DNA of 64,000 nt from JBBQXK01 sp038209775 (GCA_038209775.1 JBBQXK010000005.1:75857-139856), one strand, 5' to 3'; numbered from the stretch's first letter, positions 53,478 to 62,653 are shown. Numbers and translations are program-made. Notes: generated by a model not told the origin, from the sequence alone.

Positions 53478-54326
53478 ATGTTCGACAAAGCCACCCCGCA
53501 ACTGCCCGACCGGCCCGGCACAGGCTACAAACCGCAGCATTTCGCGGATATCCTTGACCGGCCCGGCCCGGTCGAATGGCTTGAAATCCATGCCGAAAAC
53601 TACATGGGCGCAGGCGGGCGGCCGCTTGCGCAACTGCGCGAACTGGCGGCGCGGTTTCCGATTTCGGTGCATGGCGTCGGTCTGTCCATTGGTGGCGAGA
53701 TGCCCCCCGACGCGGACCATCTGGCGCGGCTAAGTCACCTGTGCGGCTGGCTGCAACCCGCGAGTTTCTCGGAACATCTGGCCTGGTCGACCCATGACGG
53801 CACCTATTTCAACGACCTGCTGCCGCTGCCCTATACCGAAGCCACGCTGAACCGCGTCTGCGACCATATCGACCTTGTGCAGACGGTGCTTGGCCGCCGG
53901 ATGCTGTTGGAAAACCCGTCAACCTATCTCGCCTTTGCGACGTCCGATATCGACGAGGTCGACTTTCTGACCCGCATCGCGCGCCGCACCGGCTGCGGTC
54001 TGCTTCTGGATGTGAACAACGTCTATGTCTCGGCGGTGAACCAGCAGCATGACGCGATGTCGGTCATCGGGCGCTTTCCGCTTGATCTGGTTGGGGAAAT
54101 TCATTTGGGCGGCCATGACGCCGACACTGACGGCCAGGGTGCCGCCTTGCTGATCGACAGCCATGGACGTGAAGTGGCCGATCCGGTCTGGGCGCTGTAT
54201 GCCGAAACGATCCGCCTTGGCGGGGCCAGGCCGACGCTGATCGAATGGGACAATGACGTGCCCGCCTGGCCGGTCCTTGCCGCCGAATGCGCCCGCGCCG
54301 CCGCGGTGATCGGAAGCGTTGCATGA
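53478..54326 (+). CDS. bufB: MNIO-family (DUF692) bufferin-modifying oxidase
   Basis: 282-aa multinuclear non-haem iron oxidase with a TIM-barrel fold. Metal-site histidine/acid stretches are visible: GTGYKPQHF, VEWLEIHAENYM, SVHGVGLSIGG, SEHLAWS, LLLDVNNVYVSAVN and GEIHLGGHD. It acts with the DUF2063 partner on BufA. The frame is open upstream, but ATG 53478 is the family start. It overlaps the next gene (ATGA). Confidence 0.9.
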   Translation: MFDKATPQLPDRPGTGYKPQHFADILDRPGPVEWLEIHAENYMGAGGRPLAQLRELAARFPISVHGVGLSIGGEMPPDADHLARLSHLCGWLQPASFSEHLAWSTHDGTYFNDLLPLPYTEATLNRVCDHIDLVQTVLGRRMLLENPSTYLAFATSDIDEVDFLTRIARRTGCGLLLDVNNVYVSAVNQQHDAMSVIGRFPLDLVGEIHLGGHDADTDGQGAALLIDSHGREVADPVWALYAETIRLGGARPTLIEWDNDVPAWPVLAAECARAAAVIGSVA

Positions 54327-55063
54327 TCGAAGCCGCCTTCCGGGCCGCCCTTCTGAACCCCGATCTGCCGGTGCCTGCTGGCCTGATCGACCCCGGAGGC
54401 CGCCCGGCGGACCGCCGCTTTGCGGTCTACCGCAACAACGTGGCGATGTCGCTGCAAACCGCCTTGGCGCAGGCATTTCCCGTTCTGCGCCAACTGGTTG
54501 GCGAGGCGTTCTTTGCGGCGATGGCGGCCGAATTCCGGCGCGCGCACCTGCCATCCTCGCGCCTTGTCTGGCAATACGGCGACCAGATGCCCGCGTTTCT
54601 GCAGGCCTTTCCCCCGGTCGCGCACCTGCCTTATCTGCCCGACGTGGCCCGGCTGGAGATTGCGCTGCGCAACAGCTACCACGCCGCCGATTGCACGCCC
54701 GTGCCTGCGGAAACCCTGTCCGCGATCCCGCCCGAACGCCTGCTGTCAGCACGTCTGCGGCTGGCCCCAGCAGTGCAGGTTCTGCCGTCGCGCTGGCCGG
54801 TCTTCGGGATCTGGCAGGCCCATGCAGACGGTGCTGCGCCGCCCGTGATGGCATCCCAGGACGTCGTCATTCTGCGGCCCGCCTTCGACCCCGCGCCGTC
54901 GCTTTTGCCCAAGGGGGGCAGCGGCTTTGTCGGCGCAGTTATGGCTGGCCAGACGGTCGCTGCGGCGATCGACGCCGCCGGTCCCGATCACCCGCTGGAC
55001 GTGACCCTGACGCTGCTGATGACGGGTGGTGCCATTTCGGAAATTCTGGAGGATACTGCGTGA
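54323..55063 (+). CDS. bufC: DUF2063 (BufC/HvfC-like) partner protein
   Basis: 246 aa. The N-terminal helical domain RRFAVYRNNVAMSLQTALAQAFPVL is the DUF2063 signature, and PYLPDVARLEIALRNSYHA is the second conserved stretch. In MNIO systems this protein binds the precursor peptide and helps the oxidase. It is coupled by ATGA upstream and GTGA downstream. Confidence 0.88.
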   Translation: MIEAAFRAALLNPDLPVPAGLIDPGGRPADRRFAVYRNNVAMSLQTALAQAFPVLRQLVGEAFFAAMAAEFRRAHLPSSRLVWQYGDQMPAFLQAFPPVAHLPYLPDVARLEIALRNSYHAADCTPVPAETLSAIPPERLLSARLRLAPAVQVLPSRWPVFGIWQAHADGAAPPVMASQDVVILRPAFDPAPSLLPKGGSGFVGAVMAGQTVAAAIDAAGPDHPLDVTLTLLMTGGAISEILEDTA

Positions 55064-55602
55064 ACCCCCTCATTTCGTTCAATTCCCGCCTGTCCGCACT
55101 TGCGCCCGAGGTGGTGCCCCTTGCCGCAAGGCTGGTCTTTGCGGGCGTCCTTCTGATGTATTTCTGGGCCTCGGCAATGACCAAACTGGGCGACGGGTTC
55201 GCAGGCCTTTTCCTGCCATCGGACGGGGCCTATGCGCAGATTTTCCCGCGTGCGCTGGAGGCGGCAGGGTACGACTCCACCCAACTCGGGGTGTTGCCTT
55301 GGCTGGTGACCGTTGCGGGCACCTGGGCCGAGTTCCTGCTGCCCGCCCTGATCGTCGTTGGACTGTTCACCCGGATTGCCGCTTTGGGGATGATCGGCTT
55401 TGTCATCGTGCAAAGCCTGACCGATGTTTTTGGCCACGGGGCTGATTCCGTCACCATCGGCCATTGGTTCGACCGTGCCCCGGATGCGCTGATCCTGGAC
55501 CAGCGCGCGCTATGGGTCGTGCTTTTGCTGGCTTTGGCCACGATGGGTGGTGGTCGCTTCTCGCTCGACGCCCTGTTCGGCACCCCCACACGGACATCTT
55601 GA
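55060..55602 (+). CDS. bufD: DoxX-family membrane protein of the bufferin operon, GTG start
   Basis: 180 aa with four hydrophobic segments (RLVFAGVLLMYFWASAMTK, the LLPALIVVGLF region and others). DoxX-type proteins commonly end bufferin operons; their function is not settled. GTG at 55060 overlaps the upstream stop (GTGA). Confidence 0.8.
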   Translation: MNPLISFNSRLSALAPEVVPLAARLVFAGVLLMYFWASAMTKLGDGFAGLFLPSDGAYAQIFPRALEAAGYDSTQLGVLPWLVTVAGTWAEFLLPALIVVGLFTRIAALGMIGFVIVQSLTDVFGHGADSVTIGHWFDRAPDALILDQRALWVVLLLALATMGGGRFSLDALFGTPTRTS

Positions 55603-55754
55603 TTTTTCGCCGCGTTTTGGCAGACTTGAGGCCAGTGACGACAGCCTTTCCCACACGCCCCTGCCCCTTCGGCAGCCGGACCCTACGGGATGACCTGCCG
55701 CCACGCCCTGCGGCAATCGCGCCGCCGGGGGCCAGGGTTTGGGGGATGCGGTTC

Positions 55755-55961
55755 ATGCCGACGGGCACCGTGAAGTGGTTCAATTCGACGAAGGGGTTCG
55801 GTTTCATCGCCCCCGATGGCGGCGGCACGGATGTGTTCGTCCACATCTCGGCGGTTGAAAAGGCGGGCCTCAAGGGCTTGAACGACAACCAGAAAATCGG
55901 CTACGACCTGCAGGCGGGCCGCGACGGGCGCGCTTCGGCGGCAGAGTTGCGGCTGCTCTAA
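55755..55961 (+). CDS. Cold-shock-domain protein
   Basis: 68-aa single CSD protein, an RNA chaperone. GTVKWFNSTKGFGFIAPDGG and DVFVHISAVEKAG are the RNP1 and RNP2 regions. The frame is open from 55464, but ATG 55755 gives the normal start; 55746 is an in-frame alternative. It converges with the ArsC-like gene. Confidence 0.9.
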   Translation: MPTGTVKWFNSTKGFGFIAPDGGGTDVFVHISAVEKAGLKGLNDNQKIGYDLQAGRDGRASAAELRLL

Positions 55962-55978
55962 GCCCACGACACCACGGC

Positions 55979-56302
55979 CTACAGCAGCGCGGTCTCTGCC
56001 GCCTTGTCCCATCCCAGCCACATCTGCCCGTCATGTTCGATCAGCGGGCGCTTCATCACGGCCGGCTGTTCGGCGATCTGAACCTCGATCTCGGACGCCT
56101 TGAGAAAGTCGTTGAAGGCACGGTAGGTTGTAGACTGCCGGTTCACCAGCCGGTCGCCGAATTCCATCACGAACCGCGCAATCTCGGCCTCGGTCAGCGG
56201 GTCTTTGCGGACGTCGCGGAAGGTCACATCGTGGCCCGCGCGGACCAGCGCCTTCTGCGCCGTCTTGCAGGTGTCGCAGGTCGAAATGCCGTACAGGATC
56301 AT
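55979..56302 (-). CDS. ArsC/Spx-like thioredoxin-fold protein
   Basis: 107 aa. The N-terminal active site is ISTCDTCKTAQKAL (CxxC), and the C-terminal VMKRPLIEHDGQMWLGW matches the ArsC-related YffB/Spx group. Arsenate reductase activity is uncertain, since these proteins often are not true reductases. ATG 56302 chosen; the frame runs to 56377. Confidence 0.8.
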   Translation of the reverse strand: MILYGISTCDTCKTAQKALVRAGHDVTFRDVRKDPLTEAEIARFVMEFGDRLVNRQSTTYRAFNDFLKASEIEVQIAEQPAVMKRPLIEHDGQMWLGWDKAAETALL

Positions 56303-56366
56303 CGGATTTTGCCATGTGATTTCGATGCACAGGTCATGCACACCCCATGCATACGCGAGCCGGGGC

Positions 56367-56774
56367 CTATCCCGCAACCGGCCCCGTCAGCGCCCGCGTG
56401 ATGGCCACCCCCGCCCATGCCGAAACCCCGGTCAGAACCGTGCCCCAGAGCGTGTCGGTCACCACCATCGTCCAGTGCCAGTCGCGCATGATCGCATAGC
56501 TGGTGAACTCATAGGTGCCATAGGCCATCGCCCCGATGATCGCCGCCGGGATCAGGACCGGCGCGCCCGATTTCAGCGCGGGCAGAGACACCAGATACAA
56601 CAGCCCCGCAATGTACCCCGCATAGAACAGCGCCGCCGGCGCCACCCGCAGGGGTTCCGCCATCAGGGGGCCGATGTGCTGGGTGAAGAGCGGCTTCATC
56701 ACGAAGGTCAGCATGATGGCATCGAGGATGAGGAAGACGGCAAAGGTGGCGATGTAGAGGATGGCGAGGGTCAT
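56367..56774 (-). CDS. DUF2177 integral membrane protein
   Basis: 135 aa with four transmembrane helices, starting LAILYIATFAVFLILDAIMLTF. YGTYEFTSYAIMRDW is the family mark. AAGGAG precedes ATG 56774. Function unknown. Confidence 0.85.
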   Translation of the reverse strand: MTLAILYIATFAVFLILDAIMLTFVMKPLFTQHIGPLMAEPLRVAPAALFYAGYIAGLLYLVSLPALKSGAPVLIPAAIIGAMAYGTYEFTSYAIMRDWHWTMVVTDTLWGTVLTGVSAWAGVAITRALTGPVAG

Positions 56775-57130
56775 GGGCAGGGCTCCTTTTTTGGGAGAGA
56801 TAGGGCGGGCAAGGGCGGTGGGTAGCGTTGGCTGCATTCTCCGCACTTTGAGGCGCTAGACGGCATCAGGGCCCAGGCATCCGACAACAATCACCACGCC
56901 CTGTAACGCCAACACCGTTGCGCTAAAGTCCGCAACACCAATCACCCGATGCGGTCGACCCATTTGGAACATTCACGCAAAGGCCCCGCCCAACGTGGCC
57001 AAAAGATGAGAAAACAACGGGGGCAGGCGACGGATGGCATAGGCCGAGGCGCATCGCGATCTGGCTATTGCCGGATTGCACGAGTGGCGCAGGCCACATG
57101 CTCATGCCGTCCGAGGCGTTGGCGTTGCGG
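56775..57130. other. Intergenic region, no gene seen
   Basis: 356 bp between the DUF2177 start and the peptidase stop. No family-like frame, no clear hairpin or repeat. A 74-codon minus-strand frame (56923-57147) overlapping the peptidase stop is not supported. Confidence 0.5.
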
Positions 57131-57853
57131 TCATTCCGGCTCATCACCGATCGCGGGACTTAGGAACTCTGCGAACATGTGACCATCGACCGCTCCGTCC
57201 TGGCGCAGGTCGACCCTCGCCCATGCAGGATCGACAGTTGAGTAACCAAGCACCCACACGGTTTGTCCGAAAGGCATCAGATCGGCCACGGCAAATCCGG
57301 TTCCCGGTCCCTTTCGCAGAAACAATCCGCCACGCGCGATCACCTCGTGCGGGCCGGTCCGGCGCGGCGCGGCAGGCAGGGCGGTAAAGCTGGTCGCACC
57401 CGACCAGCCCGCCCGCGCCGCATCGCGCAGCCATTTCGGTGCGTTGACCGACTTTCCTTTCCTGCCCCAGACGATCTCGCTCGTGTCTTGATCGTCCAGC
57501 CCGAAACCAACATGCAGCGACCGGGGCCCCATGTAATCTGTTGCTGCGCCGATCCCGTTCGCACCCAAAGCAGCCGCAGCCGTCACAAAGGCGATGATCG
57601 CTGGGTCGGCCTTGGAGTTCGTGAACGAAAGGGTTTGCCCGCCCTTGATCAGGTTAAGGTCAGCCGCCCGTCCGCCGTTGTGGCGGGGACCACCTGTGGA
57701 TAGGCCCTTGCTGCCCGGTTGACCGCCTGAATATACAAAAACAGTTTCGATCCCGGCCGCATCCGCCGCGTCGGATAGGATCTTCTGCAGCTTTGCAGTT
57801 ATCGGCTTGTCGCGAATCTGTCCAACAAGTCCCGACTGATCGACGTTAGCCAT
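57131..57853 (-). CDS. M15-like cell-wall peptidase with C-terminal SH3 domain
   Basis: 240-aa protein. The N-terminal domain has GGPRHNGGRAADLN, the zinc His and Asp of M15-type D-Ala-D-Ala peptidases, and SLHVGF as the second His. The C-terminal domain resembles bacterial SH3 (GLFLRKGPGTGFAVADLMPFGQTVWVLG). No signal peptide, so phage-endolysin-like use or export by another route is possible. AAGGAG precedes ATG 57853. Prophage relics were not seen nearby. Confidence 0.72.
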   Translation of the reverse strand: MANVDQSGLVGQIRDKPITAKLQKILSDAADAAGIETVFVYSGGQPGSKGLSTGGPRHNGGRAADLNLIKGGQTLSFTNSKADPAIIAFVTAAAALGANGIGAATDYMGPRSLHVGFGLDDQDTSEIVWGRKGKSVNAPKWLRDAARAGWSGATSFTALPAAPRRTGPHEVIARGGLFLRKGPGTGFAVADLMPFGQTVWVLGYSTVDPAWARVDLRQDGAVDGHMFAEFLSPAIGDEPE

Positions 57854-58030
57854 TGCGCAATCTCCTTGCTCTCGAACACGGATATCGACACGGTCATTGG
57901 CCGTGCGAGTGTCACGAAAACATGCCATACGCGTGGCTGGACAATTGTGAAAAATTCGTCAATTCCAAGGAGCCTGCAAAGGCAATGAGTCCAGTTTCCC
58001 CTACGAAACAGCGGGCAGTTGCCCCCCCCC

Positions 58031-58990
58031 TCAAACCGCCACCTCCACCCCCAACCCCCGCTCCCTTGCCCGCATCACCGCCACCGCCGCCACCGCCAGA
58101 TCCTGCAACCCCACGCCGGTGCCGTCGAACAGCGTGATCTCGTCGGCTGACGTCCGCCCCGCGTGCAGGCCCGCCAAGACGTGCCCAAGCGGCACGATGG
58201 CCGCCTCGGCCAAAAGCCCCATCGCCACCGCATGCTGCGCCTCGCCGATGGTCACCGATTGCGCGACCTCATCGGCGAACACCGTGGCGCGGGACAGGAG
58301 GGCCGGTTCGACCTCTTGCTTGCCCTTGGTGTCGGTGCCCATGCAGGCCAGATGCGTGCCGGGCGAGACATGGCGGCTCAGCAGGCTGGCGGCGGGGGAT
58401 GAGGTGATGGTCACGATCACATCCGCCTCGGCCATCCGTTCCAGCGGGACGCCTTCGAAGGGCAGGCCCAGTTCCGCGGCCACCGCCCCCAGTTTCGGCA
58501 GCATGTCGGGGTGGTAGTTCCACCCGATCACCCGGTCAAACGCGCGCACCCGGGCGGCGGCGCGCAGCTGGAACCCGGCCTGATGGCCCGCGCCGACGAT
58601 GCCCAGCACCCGCGCATCCTTGCGCGCCAGACGGTCGATGGATATGGCCGATGCCGCCGCCGTCCGCAGCGCGGTCAGAAGGTTGCCGCCCACCATCGCC
58701 AAGGGGCGCCCGGTGTCGGGGTCAAAGAGGAACACGCTGGACTGGTGGTTTATCATGCCGCGTGCCAGATTGCCCGGGAAGTACCCCCCCGCCTTGACCC
58801 CCAGCATCGCACCCGTCCGGTCCAGCCCCGACTTGAACCCGTACTGCCGCCCTTCGCCCAGAGCCTCTCGCACCACGGGAAAGTTGTAGGCGGCGCCGGT
58901 GGCCATCGCGGCAAAGGTTGCCTCGACAGCGGCAAAGGCATCGGCGGGCGAGACGAGGTCGGCAATCAGGGCTTCGGGCACGATCAGCAT
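58031..58990 (-). CDS. bhcD: Iminosuccinate reductase BhcD
   Basis: 319-aa ornithine-cyclodeaminase/mu-crystallin-fold reductase that converts iminosuccinate to aspartate, closing the beta-hydroxyaspartate cycle. LGIVGAGHQAGFQLRAA is the NAD(P) site and KAGGYFPGN the substrate region. The frame is open upstream to 59221. ATG 58990 was chosen by family length. Last gene of bhcABCD; a repeat copy separates it from bhcC. Confidence 0.92.
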   Translation of the reverse strand: MLIVPEALIADLVSPADAFAAVEATFAAMATGAAYNFPVVREALGEGRQYGFKSGLDRTGAMLGVKAGGYFPGNLARGMINHQSSVFLFDPDTGRPLAMVGGNLLTALRTAAASAISIDRLARKDARVLGIVGAGHQAGFQLRAAARVRAFDRVIGWNYHPDMLPKLGAVAAELGLPFEGVPLERMAEADVIVTITSSPAASLLSRHVSPGTHLACMGTDTKGKQEVEPALLSRATVFADEVAQSVTIGEAQHAVAMGLLAEAAIVPLGHVLAGLHAGRTSADEITLFDGTGVGLQDLAVAAVAVMRARERGLGVEVAV

Positions 58991-59016
58991 GCGTGGTCTC
59001 CGTGTCATGGGTCGGA

Positions 59017-59075
59017 CCGGGGGGTTGCACACCCCCCGGACCCCCCGTGGGATACTTGGGGACAGAAAAAGGGGG
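59017..59075 (-). repeat. Dispersed hairpin repeat, copy 4 (inverted orientation)
   Basis: The stem CCGGGGGGT/ACCCCCCGG with loop TGCAC (59017-59039), then GTGGGATACTTGG and a purine run. It is the reverse of copies 1, 2, 3 and 5 and abuts the bhcC stop. Confidence 0.85.
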
Positions 59076-59078
59076 GGG

Positions 59079-60242
59079 TCAGTAGGCCTTGCCGCGGGCC
59101 GAGACGGGCCAGACCACCTCGACCACACCGTTCCGGACACCGACGTACCAGTCATGCACGTTGCAGGTGGGGTCGCAGTGGCCGGGCACGAGGCGCAGCT
59201 TGTCGTTGACCTTGAGGACACCGTCGGGGTCCTCGATCACGCCATGCTCGTCACTGCATTTCACGTATTTCACATCGGTACGGCCAAAGATCACCGGCAG
59301 GCCGCTATCCACCGATTGCGCCTTGAGCCCCGCATCGCAGATCGCCTTGTCGGCCTTGGCATGGGACATGACCGACGTCAGGATGAACAGCGCGTTTTCC
59401 CATTCGCCCCGGTCGATCCGGTTGCCGTCGGCATCGAGGATGCGGCCATAGTCGGCGTCCATGAAGGCATAGCTGCCGCACTGCAGTTCATTGTAGACGC
59501 CTGATGCGGCTTCGAAATAGTAGCTGCCCGTGCCGCCGCCGCCGACGATGTCGCAAGGGATGCCAAGAGCGGCCAGCGCATCCACGGCGTCCTTTACCTG
59601 CGCCACGGCCAGGTCCAGCTTGGCGCGGCGGTCGTCATACTTGTCCATGTGCTGCATGGCACCCTGATAGGCCTGGATGCCGCTGAACTTCAGCCCCGGT
59701 GCCGCACCGATGGCTTGCGCCAGCGCCACCACTTCCGGCGTCGTCTTCACCCCGCAGCGCCCGGCGCCACAGTCGATCTCGACCAGACACTCAATGGTGG
59801 TCCCGTGTTTGATCGCCGCCGCACTCAGGTCGGCCACGTTGTCGATCATGTCGACACAGCAGATCGCCCGCGCCCCCAGTTTCGGCAGCCGCGCCAGACG
59901 GTCGATCTTGGCCGGATCGCGCACCTGATTGGATACCAGTACGTCCTTGATGCCGCCCCGCGCGAACACCTCTGCCTCGCTCACCTTCTGGCAGCAGACA
60001 CCGACCGACCCGCCCAGCCGTTCCTGCAGCAGTGCCACATCGACCGACTTGTGCATCTTGCCATGCACCCGGTGGCGCATGCCGTGGGCCTTTGCATAGT
60101 CGCCCATCTTCTTGATGTTGCGCTCAAGGGCGTCCAGATCCAGCACCAGGCAGGGTGTCTGGATATCGGCCTCGGCCATCCCCGGCAGGGCGGGAATGTC
60201 ATAGCCCACTTCCAGCCCGTCAAAGTTTGCGTGCGTGTTCAT
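59079..60242 (-). CDS. bhcC: Beta-hydroxyaspartate aldolase BhcC
   Basis: 387-aa PLP enzyme of the D-threonine-aldolase/alanine-racemase fold that condenses glycine and glyoxylate to erythro-beta-hydroxyaspartate. RVHGKMHKSVDVAL carries the PLP lysine, and late VPGHCDPTCNVHDWYVG holds metal-site residues. Length matches the characterised enzyme. ATG 60242 lies five bases after the bhcB stop. Confidence 0.93.
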   Translation of the reverse strand: MNTHANFDGLEVGYDIPALPGMAEADIQTPCLVLDLDALERNIKKMGDYAKAHGMRHRVHGKMHKSVDVALLQERLGGSVGVCCQKVSEAEVFARGGIKDVLVSNQVRDPAKIDRLARLPKLGARAICCVDMIDNVADLSAAAIKHGTTIECLVEIDCGAGRCGVKTTPEVVALAQAIGAAPGLKFSGIQAYQGAMQHMDKYDDRRAKLDLAVAQVKDAVDALAALGIPCDIVGGGGTGSYYFEAASGVYNELQCGSYAFMDADYGRILDADGNRIDRGEWENALFILTSVMSHAKADKAICDAGLKAQSVDSGLPVIFGRTDVKYVKCSDEHGVIEDPDGVLKVNDKLRLVPGHCDPTCNVHDWYVGVRNGVVEVVWPVSARGKAY

Positions 60243-60247
60243 CGGGT

Positions 60248-61222
60248 TCAGCCTTTCATCCAGGGAAGTTTGTCCAGGTCCACATTGCCGCCGGTGATGA
60301 TCACCCCCACCCGCTTGCCCCGGAAAACCTCGGGGTTCTTCAGGATCACCGCCAGGGGGACGGCACAGCTTGGTTCGATCACGATCTTCATGCGTTTCCA
60401 CGTCAGTTTCATCGCTTCGATGATTTCATCTTCGGTGGCAGTCAGCACGTCTGCGACGTGGTTCTTCACGAAATGCCAGGTCAGGTCTTTCAGCGGCACC
60501 TTCAGCCCGTCCGCCACCGTTTCGGGCGCGTCATCGGCGATGATATGCCCCGCGCGGAAACTGCGCGCGGCGTCGTCGGCGTTCAGGGGTTCCGCCGCAT
60601 AGACGCGCACCCCGGGTGCCGTATTGCTGACCGTCAGGCAGGTGCCTGAAATCATGCCGCCACCGCCGATGGGTGCCACCACGGCCTCCAGCCCCTCGAC
60701 CTGCTCCAGTAGTTCGCGCGAACAGGTCGCCTGCCCGGCAATCACCCGGGGGTCGTTGTAGGGATGCACGAAATCCGCCCCCGTGCGCGCCTGCACCTCG
60801 GCAAACACCGCCTCGCGCGAGGTGGTCGAAGGCTCGCATTCCACGATCACCCCGCCATAGCCGCGCACCGCGTCCTTCTTGGCCTGCGGCGCCGTGCGCG
60901 GCATCACCACGTTGCAAGGAATCCCCCGCCGCCCCGCCGCGTAACTCAACGAAAGCGCATGGTTGCCCGACGAATGGGTGGCCACGCCGCGTTCAAGCTG
61001 GTCATCGCGCAGCCCGAACACCGCATTCGACGCGCCGCGCACCTTGAACGCGCCCGCCTTCTGAAAATTCTCGCACTTGAAGAACAGCTCGGCTCCGGTC
61101 AGCGCATTCAGATACGATGACGTCAAAACCGGCGTCCGATGGATATGGGGCGCAATGCGCGCATGCGCCTCGACCACGTCCCCCCACGTCGGCACCACCA
61201 TCCCGCCCATGTCCTTCATCAT
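60248..61222 (-). CDS. bhcB: Beta-hydroxyaspartate dehydratase BhcB
   Basis: 324-aa fold-type II PLP dehydratase that makes iminosuccinate from hydroxyaspartate. KCENFQKAGAFKVRGASNAV has the PLP lysine, SSGNHALSLSYAA the substrate loop, and the glycine-rich phosphate loop is GGGGMISG. ATG 61222 is used; ATG 61201 is a family-like alternative. It follows bhcA with repeat copy 5 between. Confidence 0.92.
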   Translation of the reverse strand: MMKDMGGMVVPTWGDVVEAHARIAPHIHRTPVLTSSYLNALTGAELFFKCENFQKAGAFKVRGASNAVFGLRDDQLERGVATHSSGNHALSLSYAAGRRGIPCNVVMPRTAPQAKKDAVRGYGGVIVECEPSTTSREAVFAEVQARTGADFVHPYNDPRVIAGQATCSRELLEQVEGLEAVVAPIGGGGMISGTCLTVSNTAPGVRVYAAEPLNADDAARSFRAGHIIADDAPETVADGLKVPLKDLTWHFVKNHVADVLTATEDEIIEAMKLTWKRMKIVIEPSCAVPLAVILKNPEVFRGKRVGVIITGGNVDLDKLPWMKG

Positions 61223-61228
61223 CTTGCC

Positions 61229-61276
61229 CTTTCATCTTTGCACAAATATCCCGGGGGTGCGGGGGCTGGCCCCCGC
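61229..61276 (+). repeat. Dispersed hairpin repeat, copy 5
   Basis: CCCTTTCATCTTTGCACAAA lead and stem GCGGGGG/CCCCCGC (61259-61276). Seven bases past the bhcA stop; it also provides the purine-rich sequence before the bhcB start. Confidence 0.85.
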
Positions 61277-61282
61277 TTCAGG

Positions 61283-62476
61283 TCATGCCGCCGCGCGCGC
61301 CTCGACGGTCACAGACCCCCGGTAATACTCCTGCGCCGCCGCAACCCCTGATCCCAGCGTGACCTTCCAGCCCAGATCGGCCATGCACATCTCGGCACAG
61401 GCCAGCCCTGACAGCACCATCACATCGGTCAGCATCCCCAGATGGCCGATGCGGAACACCTTGCCCGCAACCTCGCCCAGACCCACGCCGAACGCCACGT
61501 CGTATTTCTCGGCGGCCAGTTTCACCAGATCGGTGCCGTTGCACCCCTCGGGAACCACAACTGCCGTCACCGTCTCGGAACAGAGGTCCGGCGTCGCGGC
61601 ACACACCCGCAACCCCCAGGCCGCGACCGCCCGGCGCACCCCTTCGGCCAGTCGCGCATGGCGGGCATAGACCGCCGTCAGCCCCTCATCCTCCAGCATC
61701 TCGATGGCGCAGGCGAGGCCGGCAATCAGCCCGACCGCCGGCGTATAGGGATAGCCGCCCGTCGCATTGGTGCGGATCATGTCGCGGAAATCGAAGAAAC
61801 AGCGCGGCAGGGTGGCGGTGTCCATCGCCGCCAGCGCCTTGGGCGTGACCCCGACGATGGCAAGACCGGCGGGCAGCATGAAGCCCTTCTGGCTGCCCGC
61901 AACCGCCACATCCACGCCCCATCCTGCCATGTCGAACGGCATGCAGCCAATCGACGACACGCCGTCGACGAACAACATCGCCGGATGGCTGGCACGGTCC
62001 ATGGCCTTGCGGATGCCGCCGATGTCCGACCGCACACCCGTCGCCGTCTCGTTGTGCGTCGCCAGCACGGCCTTGATGACATGCCCCGTATCTGCCTTCA
62101 AAGCCGCCTCGATGGCCGCCAAAGGCGCACCCTGTCCCCATGGCGTCTCGATCACCTGCACGTTCAAACCATGCCGCTGGCACATGTCGATCCAGCGGTG
62201 GCTGAACATCCCGAACCGCGCCGCCAGAACCGTGTCGCCCGGCGACAATGTGTTGGTGATCGTGGCCTCCCACCCGCCGGTGCCGGTGGAGGGGAACAGG
62301 AACACCTCGCCGCCGTCGCCCATGCCCAGGACCCGGCGCACACCGGCCACGGCCGGCTTGAACATCCGCCCGAACGCGGCTGACCGGTGGTCCATCGTCG
62401 GCATGTCGCAGGCCTTGCGGATGCGGTCGGGAATGTTCGTGGGGCCGGGAATGAAGACCGGGTTCTGGCTGGTCAT
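61283..62476 (-). CDS. bhcA: Aspartate-glyoxylate aminotransferase BhcA
   Basis: 397-aa class V aminotransferase that makes glycine from glyoxylate using aspartate. FIPGPTNIPDRIRKA opens the protein, FLFPSTGTGGWEATITN is the cofactor region, VDGVSSIGCMPFDM precedes AGSQKGFMLP with the PLP lysine. ATG 62476 follows GAAAGGCACC. It begins the minus-strand operon, divergent from bhcR. Confidence 0.93.
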   Translation of the reverse strand: MTSQNPVFIPGPTNIPDRIRKACDMPTMDHRSAAFGRMFKPAVAGVRRVLGMGDGGEVFLFPSTGTGGWEATITNTLSPGDTVLAARFGMFSHRWIDMCQRHGLNVQVIETPWGQGAPLAAIEAALKADTGHVIKAVLATHNETATGVRSDIGGIRKAMDRASHPAMLFVDGVSSIGCMPFDMAGWGVDVAVAGSQKGFMLPAGLAIVGVTPKALAAMDTATLPRCFFDFRDMIRTNATGGYPYTPAVGLIAGLACAIEMLEDEGLTAVYARHARLAEGVRRAVAAWGLRVCAATPDLCSETVTAVVVPEGCNGTDLVKLAAEKYDVAFGVGLGEVAGKVFRIGHLGMLTDVMVLSGLACAEMCMADLGWKVTLGSGVAAAQEYYRGSVTVEARAAA

Positions 62477-62526
62477 GGCGGTGCCTTTCAACAAGCGATG
62501 GGTGCAACCTACGCCCCGGCCGCCCC

Positions 62527-62590
62527 CATGGCAATTTTTTCGAAATTGTTTTTCACTTTGTGCATTATGTGGTATTCACCCCTGAAATCA
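62527..62590. promoter_or_regulatory. Putative bhcA-bhcR control region
   Basis: The AT-rich part of the 177-bp divergent gap. It contains TTTCGAAA (62538-62545), AATT repeats and TGCATTATGTGG, plausible operator and promoter elements. No single promoter could be fixed with confidence. Confidence 0.4.
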
Positions 62591-62653
62591 TCTGCTTGCA
62601 CGTTTTCACGCGACGCCCCTCCACAACACCCCGTCCAAAAGGTTGCCCCCCCA

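Noticed and set aside
56923..57147. 74-codon minus-strand frame
   Set aside because: It overlaps the peptidase 3' end, has no recognisable features and no convincing start signal.
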